Below, one piece after another: positions 20,025 through 27,385 of a stretch of DNA of 64,000 nt (the first letter of the stretch is position 1; the number at the start of each line of letters is the position of its first letter). This DNA is from Peristeroidobacter agariperforans (lineage in GTDB: Bacteria; Pseudomonadota; Gammaproteobacteria; Steroidobacterales; Steroidobacteraceae): assembly GCF_004138335.1 (NCBI RefSeq), contig NZ_RYFW01000002.1, forward strand, positions 539,501 to 603,500, in the 5' to 3' direction. Below the pieces are notes generated by a model. It was not told where the DNA came from. It saw only the letters and a list, made by a program, of their open reading frames with translations, and ran no database searches. The position numbers and the translations under genes were made by a program.

Positions 20025-21170
20025 ATGATCAGAGTGGAGGGTTGGGTCGTTGCGCTCGCGGCGACTTTGTTTGTTGGTGCGGCGTCGGGCGCCGATGAGT
20101 ACTCCGGCAAGCCACAACAGGCTTCGGCGCCAGCGCGCTACACATTCTCGTGGCCTCTGGAGGCGGGCCTGCCAGCGCCGCGTGGTGGCACGACCAAAGG
20201 CGCGCCGATCACACTCGATCTCGAACCGTCGAAAGCTTGGAAAGATCTGCGCGCCGACGGCATTTCTGCGCAGGAACGCGATCGTCGCGCCATCGTCGCC
20301 ATGGCTGGCACGTTCCGAGTCACGTTCGACTTCCTGGAAGTCGTGCCTTTCAAGCGCCAGGACAAGCCGAACGCGCCTTATCAATCGTGGGGCACGGAAA
20401 AAGTTTACGTCGATAACGACGACGGCAAGAACATCAGCCTGGTGCACATTCTCGAAATGCGCATCGTGCAGAAGGATGGCTCGATCAGCGAGCCCATGGT
20501 CACCAAACATTGGCGCCAGGACTGGCAATACGAGCCGACTCACATCGTCGAGTATCGCGGTCGCGATCGTTGGCAGCGTCGCAAGCTCAGCGCCGCCGAA
20601 TCCAAGGGCGCGTGGCTGCAAACGGTTTATCAAGTCGACGAATCGCCGCGCTACGCCAGCATCGGACGTTGGGAACATTCTGCGAGTTTCTCTACCTGGC
20701 TGAGCGGCGAAACATGGCGGCCGCTGCCTCGGCGCGAATGGAGCGTGCGCGACGACTACCACGCGCTGGTCGGGACCAATCGTCACACCATTTCGCCGAC
20801 CGGTTGGATCCAGGAAGAAAACAATCTGAAGACCGTGCTCACGTCGACGCGAACCCTCGAGCCATCGCAACCGTATGTCGCGCGCGAATACGGCGTGGCT
20901 CGTTACGAGCGGATTCGCGATGCCGACTTCGCGCAGGCCGATTCTTATTACGATCGAACCAAGCAATTCTGGGACCAGGTGCGAGACGAGTGGTCGCAGA
21001 TCTTCGTGAAGCAGGGCGAGGTCACGTTGAAAGGGCCGGTCGACAAGCTCGGCCTGTTCCACCCGCTGTTCGCGCAGGCGGACGAGATTGCGGAGAAGGG
21101 CGCTGCCGCGAGCGCAGATAATCAGACTGTCATACGTAACGCCTTGAAAGATATGGGTGCATTGCCCTAA
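20025..21170 (+). CDS. DUF6607-like secreted protein
   Basis: The 381-residue protein starts MIRVEGWVVAL and has a signal peptide ending near GAASGADEYS. The body is rich in Trp, Arg and acidic residues, with blocks such as RYTFSWPLEAG, PYQSWGTEKVYV, MVTKHWRQDWQYEP and WRPLPRREWSVRDDY. From memory this pattern is that of DUF6607, found in Gram-negative bacteria near iron-uptake genes; I could not check. There is no enzyme motif. It ends 78 bases before hemP, whose Fur box sits between them. Confidence 0.72.
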   Translation: MIRVEGWVVALAATLFVGAASGADEYSGKPQQASAPARYTFSWPLEAGLPAPRGGTTKGAPITLDLEPSKAWKDLRADGISAQERDRRAIVAMAGTFRVTFDFLEVVPFKRQDKPNAPYQSWGTEKVYVDNDDGKNISLVHILEMRIVQKDGSISEPMVTKHWRQDWQYEPTHIVEYRGRDRWQRRKLSAAESKGAWLQTVYQVDESPRYASIGRWEHSASFSTWLSGETWRPLPRREWSVRDDYHALVGTNRHTISPTGWIQEENNLKTVLTSTRTLEPSQPYVAREYGVARYERIRDADFAQADSYYDRTKQFWDQVRDEWSQIFVKQGEVTLKGPVDKLGLFHPLFAQADEIAEKGAAASADNQTVIRNALKDMGALP

Positions 21171-21223
21171 GCCACCCCGGCATAGGAAAGCAAAAAAAGT
21201 CCAATAGAGGCTTGCACTGTTAG

Positions 21224-21238
21224 TGAGAGTCATTATCA
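21224..21238 (+). promoter_or_regulatory. Fur box upstream of hemP
   Basis: TGAGAGTCATTATCA matches the 7-1-7 Fur site form: the right half ATTATCA is exact and the left half keeps TGA and the final T. It ends nine bases before the hemP start codon. Iron repression of hemP through Fur is well known in proteobacteria, which supports the call. Confidence 0.75.
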
Positions 21239-21247
21239 TTTGCATCC

Positions 21248-21448
21248 ATGCTGCAACCACAAGCCAAAACCCCTCTCCGCCCAGCGGAGGTTCGATCGCC
21301 GGCCGCCGAGCTTGCTCGTTTGCCGGCGATTCCTTTACTGCGTTCCGAAGAGCTCTTCGGTAAGGCGCGGGAGATTCTGATCGAGCACAGCGGCGGTTAT
21401 TACCGCTTGCGTGTGACTCACAGTAACAAGCTCATTCTCACGAAGTGA
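21248..21448 (+). CDS. hemP: Hemin uptake protein HemP
   Basis: The 66-residue protein has the HemP ending: LLRSEELFGKAREILIEHSG then YYRLRVTHSNKLILTK. The invariant YxLRxTxxxKLILTK tail is the family signature. HemP/HmuP proteins are small cytosolic proteins reported to activate heme-receptor genes. A Fur box lies directly upstream. No TonB-dependent receptor or heme ABC transporter follows, which is unusual. The 177 bases downstream hold a short GAGTCC/GGACTC hairpin (21464-21479) without a T-run. Confidence 0.92.
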   Translation: MLQPQAKTPLRPAEVRSPAAELARLPAIPLLRSEELFGKAREILIEHSGGYYRLRVTHSNKLILTK

Positions 21449-21625
21449 CCGTACTGGTCGCGTGAGTCCTGCGGGACTCCGTGAGCTTGTTCCTGACCGT
21501 ATCGGTCGCGACGTCATAAGACGCGCGATCTCGCCAGCGAGCGCCGCTTCTTCCCCCCGCACCGGCGCAGCCAGCTACTTCACATCGCCGCCGAATAAAC
21601 AAACATCGGCGCAGTCGAGGTAGCA

Positions 21626-21820
21626 ATGCCAACAGATGTTTGGTTGCTGATCTTTGCTCTAGCCACTTGGATGCTGGCAGGCGCACTGGCTTATTCAGCA
21701 TCGCCCCGGCAACGCTGGTTGCGCGTGCCGCTTCCCGCATTTCCAACTCTAATCAGCGCCGGGCTCGCCGCGATCGTCGGCTTGCGAGCCGGGGCCGAGG
21801 CGCTGCATTTCGTGTCCTGA
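21626..21820 (+). CDS. Small membrane protein (64 aa), unknown
   Basis: The 64-residue frame starts at an ATG with GAGG five bases upstream. It has two hydrophobic helices (about 5-24 and 38-60) joined by SPRQRWLRVPLP, the layout of a small inner-membrane hairpin. It ends 17 bases before the next small gene, so the two may be one transcript. I do not recognise the family. Confidence 0.6.
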   Translation: MPTDVWLLIFALATWMLAGALAYSASPRQRWLRVPLPAFPTLISAGLAAIVGLRAGAEALHFVS

Positions 21821-21837
21821 GTCGACGGAGCCAAGTG

Positions 21838-22140
21838 ATGAACGCAGTCGTATCAAGCCGTTGTTTGACTCGTGTAATGACCGATGACGATCGCGGCGTG
21901 GAGGTGGCGCAGCTGCAATCCGTCATGCACCGGATTCAGAGCTCGCTGCGTGACGTGCCGATGGCGCAACGTGAGTACATTGCGAATGCGCTGCTGAACC
22001 TGGCGGTTTCGCGCATGCTGAAAGAAGAGGGCAGCGCGCTCACTGCGAGCATCCTGCTGCGACTCGGCGATGTGGTCGCCAATAGCGATGCGCCGCCGGC
22101 TCCCGAAAGAGCCGTAGACCTGAACCACATCAACGGATAA
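21838..22140 (+). CDS. Hypothetical protein (100 aa) next to flgN
   Basis: The 100-residue protein starts MNAVVSSRCLT at an ATG with GGAG seven bases upstream. The central part, VEVAQLQSVMHRIQSSLRDV then MAQREYIANALLNLAVSRML, is predicted to be helical. The C-terminus PERAVDLNHING is polar. No known domain is recognised. It is convergent with flgN and six bases from its stop, so it borders the flagellar block but need not belong to it. Confidence 0.65.
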   Translation: MNAVVSSRCLTRVMTDDDRGVEVAQLQSVMHRIQSSLRDVPMAQREYIANALLNLAVSRMLKEEGSALTASILLRLGDVVANSDAPPAPERAVDLNHING

Positions 22141-22146
22141 CTGTTT

Positions 22147-22632
22147 TTAGACGGAGACGATCACGCGGCCGGTGCGCGGCTGATTCTGGAACGCGCCCTG
22201 GCGGCCATACGTTTTTGGCTGATTGGCGCGGCCAGTGACGATGTCCAACATGCCTTGAACGCGGCTCATGCGCGCCGTGACCAGCGCACCATTGCGGTCG
22301 TTGGCAATACGGCAGCGATCGGCTCGCTCGCCCAGTTCTTTCCAGCGACGACGCAGTTGTTTGGAAGGATCGCACCACGCGAGGACGCGATCGAGGCCTT
22401 GCTGGTCCGGCGACACATTCAGTGCCCGGCACAGTGCCTTGCGGTCATCGTCGATGCGCATCAACGTGCCGATGCAGTTTTGGCGCGCAGTGCCTGCGCG
22501 CTCCAGTGCGTCCACATCGTTGGCGACCAGGAATTCATGCTCGCGCTCGAGCAGCTGGTGCAGCTGGTCGAGCGTGCTCGATTCTTCGGTGATCAATTTG
22601 TCGAGCGTATCGCGACAGACAACCGGATCCAC
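22147..22632 (-). CDS. flgN: FlgN flagellar export chaperone
   Basis: The 161-residue protein is mostly helical: residues 1-60 (LDKLITEESSTLDQLHQLLE), 60-110, and a basic tail. It matches FlgN, the cytosolic chaperone that holds the hook-filament junction proteins FlgK and FlgL until export. The tail YGRQGAFQNQPRTGRVI resembles the conserved end of pseudomonad FlgN. It follows flgM by 13 bases in the usual flgM-flgN order. Confidence 0.87.
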   Translation of the reverse strand: MDPVVCRDTLDKLITEESSTLDQLHQLLEREHEFLVANDVDALERAGTARQNCIGTLMRIDDDRKALCRALNVSPDQQGLDRVLAWCDPSKQLRRRWKELGERADRCRIANDRNGALVTARMSRVQGMLDIVTGRANQPKTYGRQGAFQNQPRTGRVIVSV

Positions 22633-22645
22633 GAAACCTCACTCC

Positions 22646-22963
22646 TTATTTCTGAGCAGCTGCCCCCAGATCGCGGTCCATGCGGAGCAGCTTGTCGGCG
22701 ATGCGCTCCGGCACCACCTGGTAACTACCGTCTTCGATCGCCTGGCGGATGCGCGCGACTTTCGCCTCGTTCACCACCGGCACGCTATTCACTGTCTGTT
22801 CCAGCGCCGCCAGCTTGCGGGCCTGATCAGTGATCTGCACGGGATTGGCCGGCTTGCTGGCCACTTCGGCCGAGCCAGCTGCGCCATCCTTCGCGCGAGT
22901 CACCGACTTATCGGTGCCCACCTGTACAGGGGTGTTCTGATAGCCAGTGATTTTGGTAGTCAC
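22646..22963 (-). CDS. flgM: FlgM anti-sigma-28 factor
   Basis: The protein of about 105 residues starts at GTG ([10 protein letters not shown]) behind GGAGAAAGG. An in-frame ATG eight codons earlier has no ribosome binding site. The C-terminal half, [20 protein letters not shown] then IADKLLRMD, is the conserved FliA-binding region. FlgM holds FliA inactive until the hook is complete and FlgM is exported. A sigma-28 promoter lies about 50 bases upstream, so flgM is itself under FliA control, giving negative feedback. Confidence 0.92.
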   Translation of the reverse strand: MTTKITGYQNTPVQVGTDKSVTRAKDGAAGSAEVASKPANPVQITDQARKLAALEQTVNSVPVVNEAKVARIRQAIEDGSYQVVPERIADKLLRMDRDLGAAAQK

Positions 22964-23015
22964 GGTCCTTTCTCCGGTTGCGGCCACGACAACAACGTCG
23001 CACCGCTCGAAAGGG

Positions 23016-23042
23016 GTAACGGCCGCAATTCTGAGAACTTTA
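23016..23042 (-). promoter_or_regulatory. Sigma-28 (FliA) promoter of flgM
   Basis: On the minus strand, TAAAGTTC, 11 bases, then GCCGTTAC matches the FliA consensus TAAAGTTT-N11-GCCGATAA with three changes. The -10 element is about 52 bases before the flgM GTG. Between here and the flgA stop (23043-23296) I see no gene, only AT-richer spacer. Confidence 0.75.
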
Positions 23043-23296
23043 GCAACCTCATCGGCTGCGGCCTCAGACGTGCCTTAGGGGAATCACCCAAGCCGTGAAA
23101 AACCACCGTGACAATAGGTCAAATCGACCTGGCTCCACTCACTCCTGCAAGGCGACACAACAGACGCAAAACTCGTATCCACCTGAAGTTTCTGGGACTC
23201 GCGGCACATTCGCGGCGCTGCTGACACTTGTGGCGTCGTTTGGCGACGCAGGGAAAACCCCAATGTCAGAAAACTGCCGCGTTTTCGCGCGGGTTT

Positions 23297-24034
23297 TCAT
23301 AACCCGACCCTGACAACTCCATCACTTTCCACCACACCTTCCACAACCTTGAGCGAGCTCACATTCTGAACCCGCACGCGCTCGTCGGCGGCGCCCTCGG
23401 TGAGCGCCTGGCCCTGGGCGCGAATCTGCACGCCACCGTTAGCGGCAATCAGCGTGACCTGTTGACCGCGACGAACCAACACGTCCGGCTGGAGCATGTC
23501 GACGGTCAGCGCGGTGCCGACCGGCAGCGAGCGCTTCAAGCGATGGCCCTGCAGGCTGGCGACGTCGTTGATAAAGACTGACGCCCGCCCGGGCATCCGA
23601 CGAACCTGCGGCTCCACATCGGCGAGCGCCACCCGCGAGCGACGCGCCAGCGGCCGGCGCAATACCAGCACCGACACTTCGACCTCGACGGTGACCGGCA
23701 CATAAATAGTCCAGGGCGTTGCAGAAGGGCAGCGCACGCCAATGGTCATGCGGCCGGTATTCATGCCGGTACCCTGCGAGAACGCCTCGAGCGGCGACGC
23801 GCATTCATCGAGCCGCAGCCGCGGGTCGAGATTGCCCGCGGACACGAAATGCTTGATAGCTTTTTCCGGCAGGGAAGCCCGTACGAATTGTTCGGCCGCC
23901 GCCTGAATCGAATCGATCGATTGCACGTTGGCACTCGCGTTCGCCGAGAACGCCAGCGCCGCCAGGGCGCTGGCCAACACACATATATAGGAACGAAAGC
24001 TGGTCACTATCGAAACCGCCGAGAGTCGTCTCAT
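23297..24034 (-). CDS. flgA: FlgA, P-ring assembly chaperone
   Basis: The protein has a signal peptide (FRSYICVLASALAALAFSANASA) and the C-terminal SAF/ChapFlgA region with RRPLARRSRVALADVEPQ, GHRLKRSLPVGTALTVDMLQ and VRRGQQVTLIA. FlgA is the periplasmic chaperone for FlgI polymerisation. The start is uncertain. A sigma-54 promoter at 24053-24068 excludes the longest frame (from 24103). It would leave only a few leader bases before 24034, so GTG at 24007 (MTSFRSYICVL) is a good alternative. Confidence 0.92.
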   Translation of the reverse strand: MRRLSAVSIVTSFRSYICVLASALAALAFSANASANVQSIDSIQAAAEQFVRASLPEKAIKHFVSAGNLDPRLRLDECASPLEAFSQGTGMNTGRMTIGVRCPSATPWTIYVPVTVEVEVSVLVLRRPLARRSRVALADVEPQVRRMPGRASVFINDVASLQGHRLKRSLPVGTALTVDMLQPDVLVRRGQQVTLIAANGGVQIRAQGQALTEGAADERVRVQNVSSLKVVEGVVESDGVVRVGL

Positions 24035-24052
24035 TGACGCTGCCTGAAACAA

Positions 24053-24068
24053 AGCAAGTGAAATGCCA
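24053..24068 (-). promoter_or_regulatory. Sigma-54 promoter of flgA
   Basis: Minus-strand TGGCATTTCACTTGCT matches the -24/-12 consensus TGGCACG-N4-TTGCW with two changes, and has the exact ten bases between GG and GC. The transcript should start near 24042, just before the flgA gene. Confidence 0.8.
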
Positions 24069-24214
24069 CAAACCACGCGCACCCCAGATCGCGCGCACCT
24101 CATCGTACGAACTGTGACGCACCCAACAAATCAGCCAGACGCCGAAACGCACGCCGACCGGCTGGACGGTTGATGACGCAAAGAAGCGACGGTCGCCGTT
24201 ATCACTGATCCATG

Positions 24215-24372
24215 GGCGTCGTCCGAGGTGACGTCCCTCCTTCCGGCAGCTTCGAAAAAGAGGGACCTTTTCGGAGCAGTGCGCCCAGGGACGGGACCCA
24301 GGGAATCCGCGCGAAAGCGCGAGTGACGGGGAGCACGGTGCCGGAAGGAGGGACGTCACCTCGGACGGCGCC
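24215..24372. repeat. 158-bp element with long terminal inverted repeats
   Basis: A 29-base arm at 24220-24248 is the exact reverse complement of 24339-24367. With one mismatch the arms extend to 24215 and 24372 (33 of 34 pairs). The 90-base interior holds a smaller imperfect hairpin (about 24250-24276: CTTCGAAAA and TTTTCGGAG). The element sits between the divergent flgA and flgB promoters. It looks like a dispersed intergenic or MITE-like palindrome. No transposase and no second copy was seen in the window. Open frames crossing it are not genes. Confidence 0.75.
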
Positions 24373-24396
24373 AGCCACCGACGTCGACTCTGCCGA

Positions 24397-24412
24397 CGGC
24401 AAACGTTTGCCG
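24397..24412. promoter_or_regulatory. 16-bp palindrome CGGCAAACGTTTGCCG upstream of flgB
   Basis: CGGCAAACGTTTGCCG is a perfect 16-base palindrome 89 bases upstream of the flgB sigma-54 promoter. That is a typical distance for an activator enhancer site. The same half-sites recur upstream of the second sigma-54 activator gene (41718-41771). It is a candidate binding site for FleQ or for that activator. Confidence 0.55.
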
Positions 24413-24500
24413 CCTCGCATGTGACCCACTTCGCGACTTTTTTGTTTGCTAGCGCTCTCGGCCCGCGAGACCGCCAGGAAACATGCGCCTCTCGGCGGAG

Positions 24501-24516
24501 TGGCACGCGCCTTGCT
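24501..24516 (+). promoter_or_regulatory. Sigma-54 promoter of the flgB operon
   Basis: TGGCACGCGCCTTGCT is an exact match to TGGCACG-N4-TTGCW. The expected start site is near 24526, about 28 bases before the flgB ATG. It should drive the long flgBCDEFGHIJ(KL) run. Confidence 0.93.
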
Positions 24517-24553
24517 AACTACTTTCGCAGACAGTTTTCTGGCGGATGCAGTT

Positions 24554-24961
24554 ATGACGAGCGCAATCGACAAACATCTAGGAGTGCACGCGCAAGCGCT
24601 GACGCTGCGCTCGCAGCGTACCGAACTGCTCGCGGCAAACCTCGCGAATGCCGACACGCCGGGCTATCGCGCTCGTGACATCGATTTCAAGAGCGCGCTG
24701 GCGCAGGCCAGCGGCAATGCGCAGCAGGGCGTGCATCTGCAAACGACGAACGCCGGGCACATCGGGCCCAAGATGGTTAACGGCTCGCCGGCGCCTGAAC
24801 TGAAATACCGCACGCCGCTCGCTCCCTCGCTCGATGGCAACACCGTCGATGCTCAATTGGAGCAGGCCGCGTTCGCCGAGAACACCGTTCGCTATCAAGC
24901 GACGCTGCAGTTCCTCAACTCGAAGTTCCGCGGCCTGATGACGGCCATCACGGGCCAATAA
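24554..24961 (+). CDS. flgB: FlgB, proximal rod protein
   Basis: The 135-residue protein starts MTSAIDKHLGVHAQAL just after the sigma-54 start site; the longer open frame runs through the promoter and is excluded. The N-terminal rod motif LLAANLANADTPGYRARDIDF is the signature of rod and hook proteins, and the C-terminal helix NTVRYQATLQFLNSKF packs in the rod coiled coil. FlgB forms the cell-proximal rod of the basal body after type III export. It is the first gene of the flgB operon. Confidence 0.96.
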   Translation: MTSAIDKHLGVHAQALTLRSQRTELLAANLANADTPGYRARDIDFKSALAQASGNAQQGVHLQTTNAGHIGPKMVNGSPAPELKYRTPLAPSLDGNTVDAQLEQAAFAENTVRYQATLQFLNSKFRGLMTAITGQ

Positions 24962-24974
24962 GAGGTAACGACTC

Positions 24975-25388
24975 ATGTCCTCTTTCAACATTTTCAACAT
25001 CGCCGGCTCCGGCATGAGCGCGCAGTCGGTGCGCCTCAACACCACCGCCAGCAACCTCGCGAACGCCGACAGCGTCAGCGGCGATCCGAGCCAGGTCTAC
25101 AAGGCCAAGCATCCGTTGTTCGAAGCCATTCGCACCGGCCTCGGCAAAGATGCGGAGAGCTCCGGCGTGGCCGTCAAAGGCATCTTCGAGAACCCGGAAG
25201 CACCGAGCGCTCGCTACGAGCCTGGCAATCCGCTCGCCGACGCCAACGGCTATGTGTACGCGCCCAACGTGAACACCGTCGAAGAAATGACCGACATGAT
25301 CTCGGCGTCGCGCTCTTATCAGAACAACGTCGAAGTGATGAACACCGCCAAGGAAATGATGCTGGCCACGCTGCGGCTCGGCTCGTAA
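24975..25388 (+). CDS. flgC: FlgC, proximal rod protein
   Basis: This 137-residue rod protein has the N-terminal motif LNTTASNLANADSVSGDP and the C-terminal flg_bbr helix MTDMISASRSYQNNVEVMNT then MMLATLRLG. It starts 13 bases after flgB with GAGGTAA upstream. FlgC builds the proximal rod with FlgB and FlgF. The length is normal for the family. Confidence 0.96.
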   Translation: MSSFNIFNIAGSGMSAQSVRLNTTASNLANADSVSGDPSQVYKAKHPLFEAIRTGLGKDAESSGVAVKGIFENPEAPSARYEPGNPLADANGYVYAPNVNTVEEMTDMISASRSYQNNVEVMNTAKEMMLATLRLGS

Positions 25389-25403
25389 TAGAGAGTATTC
25401 GAC

Positions 25404-26078
25404 ATGACCATCGCCACCGATCCGATCCAGAACTGGGCCGCGCAAGCGCAGGCTGCCGCCGAAGCGCAGGCCAAGAAGGACCAGACGCTCGGCATCGATT
25501 CGTTCCTGACGCTGATGACGGCGCAGCTGCGCAATCAGGATCCGTTGAAGCCGCTGGAAGGCACCGAGTTCATCTCGCAGCTGGCGACGTTCGGCACCGT
25601 GACCGGCGTGCAGGAGATGGGCACCTCGCTGGAAACATTGGCGGCGTCGCTGCGTGCGACGCAGACATTGAACGGCTCGACCATGATCGGCCGCGACATC
25701 CTCGCGTCGGCCGACAGCTTCGATCACACGCAGGGCGGCACCGTCACCGGGCAGATCGACGTTCCCGCCGGCACGACTTCCTTGCAACTGCGTATCACTG
25801 ACTCTGCCGGCACTGTGGTCCGAGAAATTCAGCTAGAGACCGCCGAAGGCACGCAGAACTTCACGTGGGACGGCTTGCGCAATGACGGTACCCAGGCTGA
25901 GTCGGATACCTACGACATCGAAGCCGTGGCCACCGTGCAGGGCGAGACGGGCTCGCTCGAGGTGCTGATGTCGGGTCGCGTCTCCAGCGTCAGCCTCGAC
26001 GCCAGCGGCACCAATCTCTCTTTGAACACTGCGACGCTCGGCTCGATCTCGATGGCCAACGTACGTCGCGTGCAGTAA
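25404..26078 (+). CDS. flgD: FlgD, hook assembly scaffold
   Basis: The 224-residue protein has the FlgD N-terminal block LGIDSFLTLMTAQLRNQDPLKPL and FISQLATFGTVTGVQEM. FlgD-Ig and tudor-like parts follow (about 80-215: GTTSLQLRITDSAGTVVREI, FTWDGLRNDGTQA). FlgD caps the growing hook and is discarded on completion. The position between flgC and flgE is the standard order. Confidence 0.96.
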   Translation: MTIATDPIQNWAAQAQAAAEAQAKKDQTLGIDSFLTLMTAQLRNQDPLKPLEGTEFISQLATFGTVTGVQEMGTSLETLAASLRATQTLNGSTMIGRDILASADSFDHTQGGTVTGQIDVPAGTTSLQLRITDSAGTVVREIQLETAEGTQNFTWDGLRNDGTQAESDTYDIEAVATVQGETGSLEVLMSGRVSSVSLDASGTNLSLNTATLGSISMANVRRVQ

Positions 26079-26118
26079 CGAATTCTAGCTTCAACCGGCT
26101 TCCTCAGGAGTCACCCAA

Positions 26119-27342
26119 ATGTCTTTCGGTATCGCGCTCAGCGGTCTCAATGCGGCTCAACAGGACTTGAACGTCACCGCCAACAACATCGCCAACTCCT
26201 CGACGACCGGCTTCAAGCAGTCGCGTGCCGAGTTCGCCGACATGTTCGCGGTCTCTCCGTACGGCGTGAACCGTAACGCGACCGGCAACGGCGTGAAGGT
26301 GGCCTCGGTGTCGCAGCAGTTCACCCAGGGCAACATCAACACCACCAACAACAGCATGGACCTGGCGCTCAGCGGCCAGGGCTTCTTCATTCTGAGCGAC
26401 GGCGGATCCACCGTTTACAGCCGCGCCGGCGCGTTCCGCCCGAACAACGACGGCTACGTCGTGAACAGCCAGAACCAGCGCCTGCAGGTGTATCCGGCGG
26501 GAGCCAACGGTACTTTCAACACCAGCACCATGACCGATCTGCGTCTGGTGACGAGCGAGAGCTCGCCGTCCGCCACGACGGAAGTCGAAACGGTGTTCAA
26601 CCTGCCGTCCGCCGCCACGGTGCCGACCACGACGCCGTTCGATGCGGCTGACGAGACCAGCTACAACACTGCGCGTTCGATGACTTTGTACGACTCGCTC
26701 GGCGCGGCTCACACCGCCAGCATGTACTACGTGAAGACGGCGACCAACGAATGGGACATGCACGTCACGATCGACGGCAACCCCTCGGGCACGCAGCATC
26801 TCGTTTATGACCAGAACGGCAATCTGACGACGCCGGCCAACGGTCAGTTCGCGTTGCCGACCTACAACGCGGCCGCGGGCCTGTCGACGGGCGCAGCGGA
26901 TATGAACGTGACCATGGATCTGAGCAAGACGACACAGTACGGCGACACGTTCACCATGACTTCGATCACGCAGGACGGTTACACCACCGGCCGCCTGATC
27001 GGCATCGATATCGATTCCACCGGCGTGGTGCAGGCTCGCTTCACCAACGGTCAGTCGACGCAGCTGGGCCAGGTCGCGATCGCGAACTTCCAGAATCCGC
27101 AGGGATTGCAGCAGCTCGGCGACACCACCTGGGCGCAGACGTTTGCTTCGGGCCAGCCGTTGAACGGCCAGGCCGGCAACTCCGGTTTCGGTCTGATTCA
27201 GTCGGGCGCGCTGGAAGCGTCGAACGTCGACATTACGGCGCAGCTGGTCAACATGATCACCGCGCAGCGCAACTTCCAGGCGAACTCGCAGATGATTTCG
27301 ACCGCGGACCAGATCACGCAGACGATTATCAATATTCGCTAA
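26119..27342 (+). CDS. flgE: FlgE, flagellar hook protein
   Basis: The 407-residue protein has the N-terminal LNVTANNIANSSTTGFKQSR and the C-terminal LEASNVDITAQLVNMITAQR then FQANSQMISTADQI, with the variable hook-surface region between (about 120-330). It forms the curved hook joining rod to filament. CAGGAG lies upstream. Length fits typical FlgE of pseudomonads and xanthomonads. Confidence 0.96.
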   Translation: MSFGIALSGLNAAQQDLNVTANNIANSSTTGFKQSRAEFADMFAVSPYGVNRNATGNGVKVASVSQQFTQGNINTTNNSMDLALSGQGFFILSDGGSTVYSRAGAFRPNNDGYVVNSQNQRLQVYPAGANGTFNTSTMTDLRLVTSESSPSATTEVETVFNLPSAATVPTTTPFDAADETSYNTARSMTLYDSLGAAHTASMYYVKTATNEWDMHVTIDGNPSGTQHLVYDQNGNLTTPANGQFALPTYNAAAGLSTGAADMNVTMDLSKTTQYGDTFTMTSITQDGYTTGRLIGIDIDSTGVVQARFTNGQSTQLGQVAIANFQNPQGLQQLGDTTWAQTFASGQPLNGQAGNSGFGLIQSGALEASNVDITAQLVNMITAQRNFQANSQMISTADQITQTIINIR

Positions 27343-27385
27343 CTCACGACCCTCTGAAATCATCAGTGATGAGATCGAGTAGCTA

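Noticed and set aside
24202-24657. Open frame on the minus strand across the flgA-flgB region.
   Set aside because: It runs through the inverted-repeat element and both the palindrome and the flgB promoter; its translation (EGGTSPRTTP-like) is the product of the repeat and not a protein.
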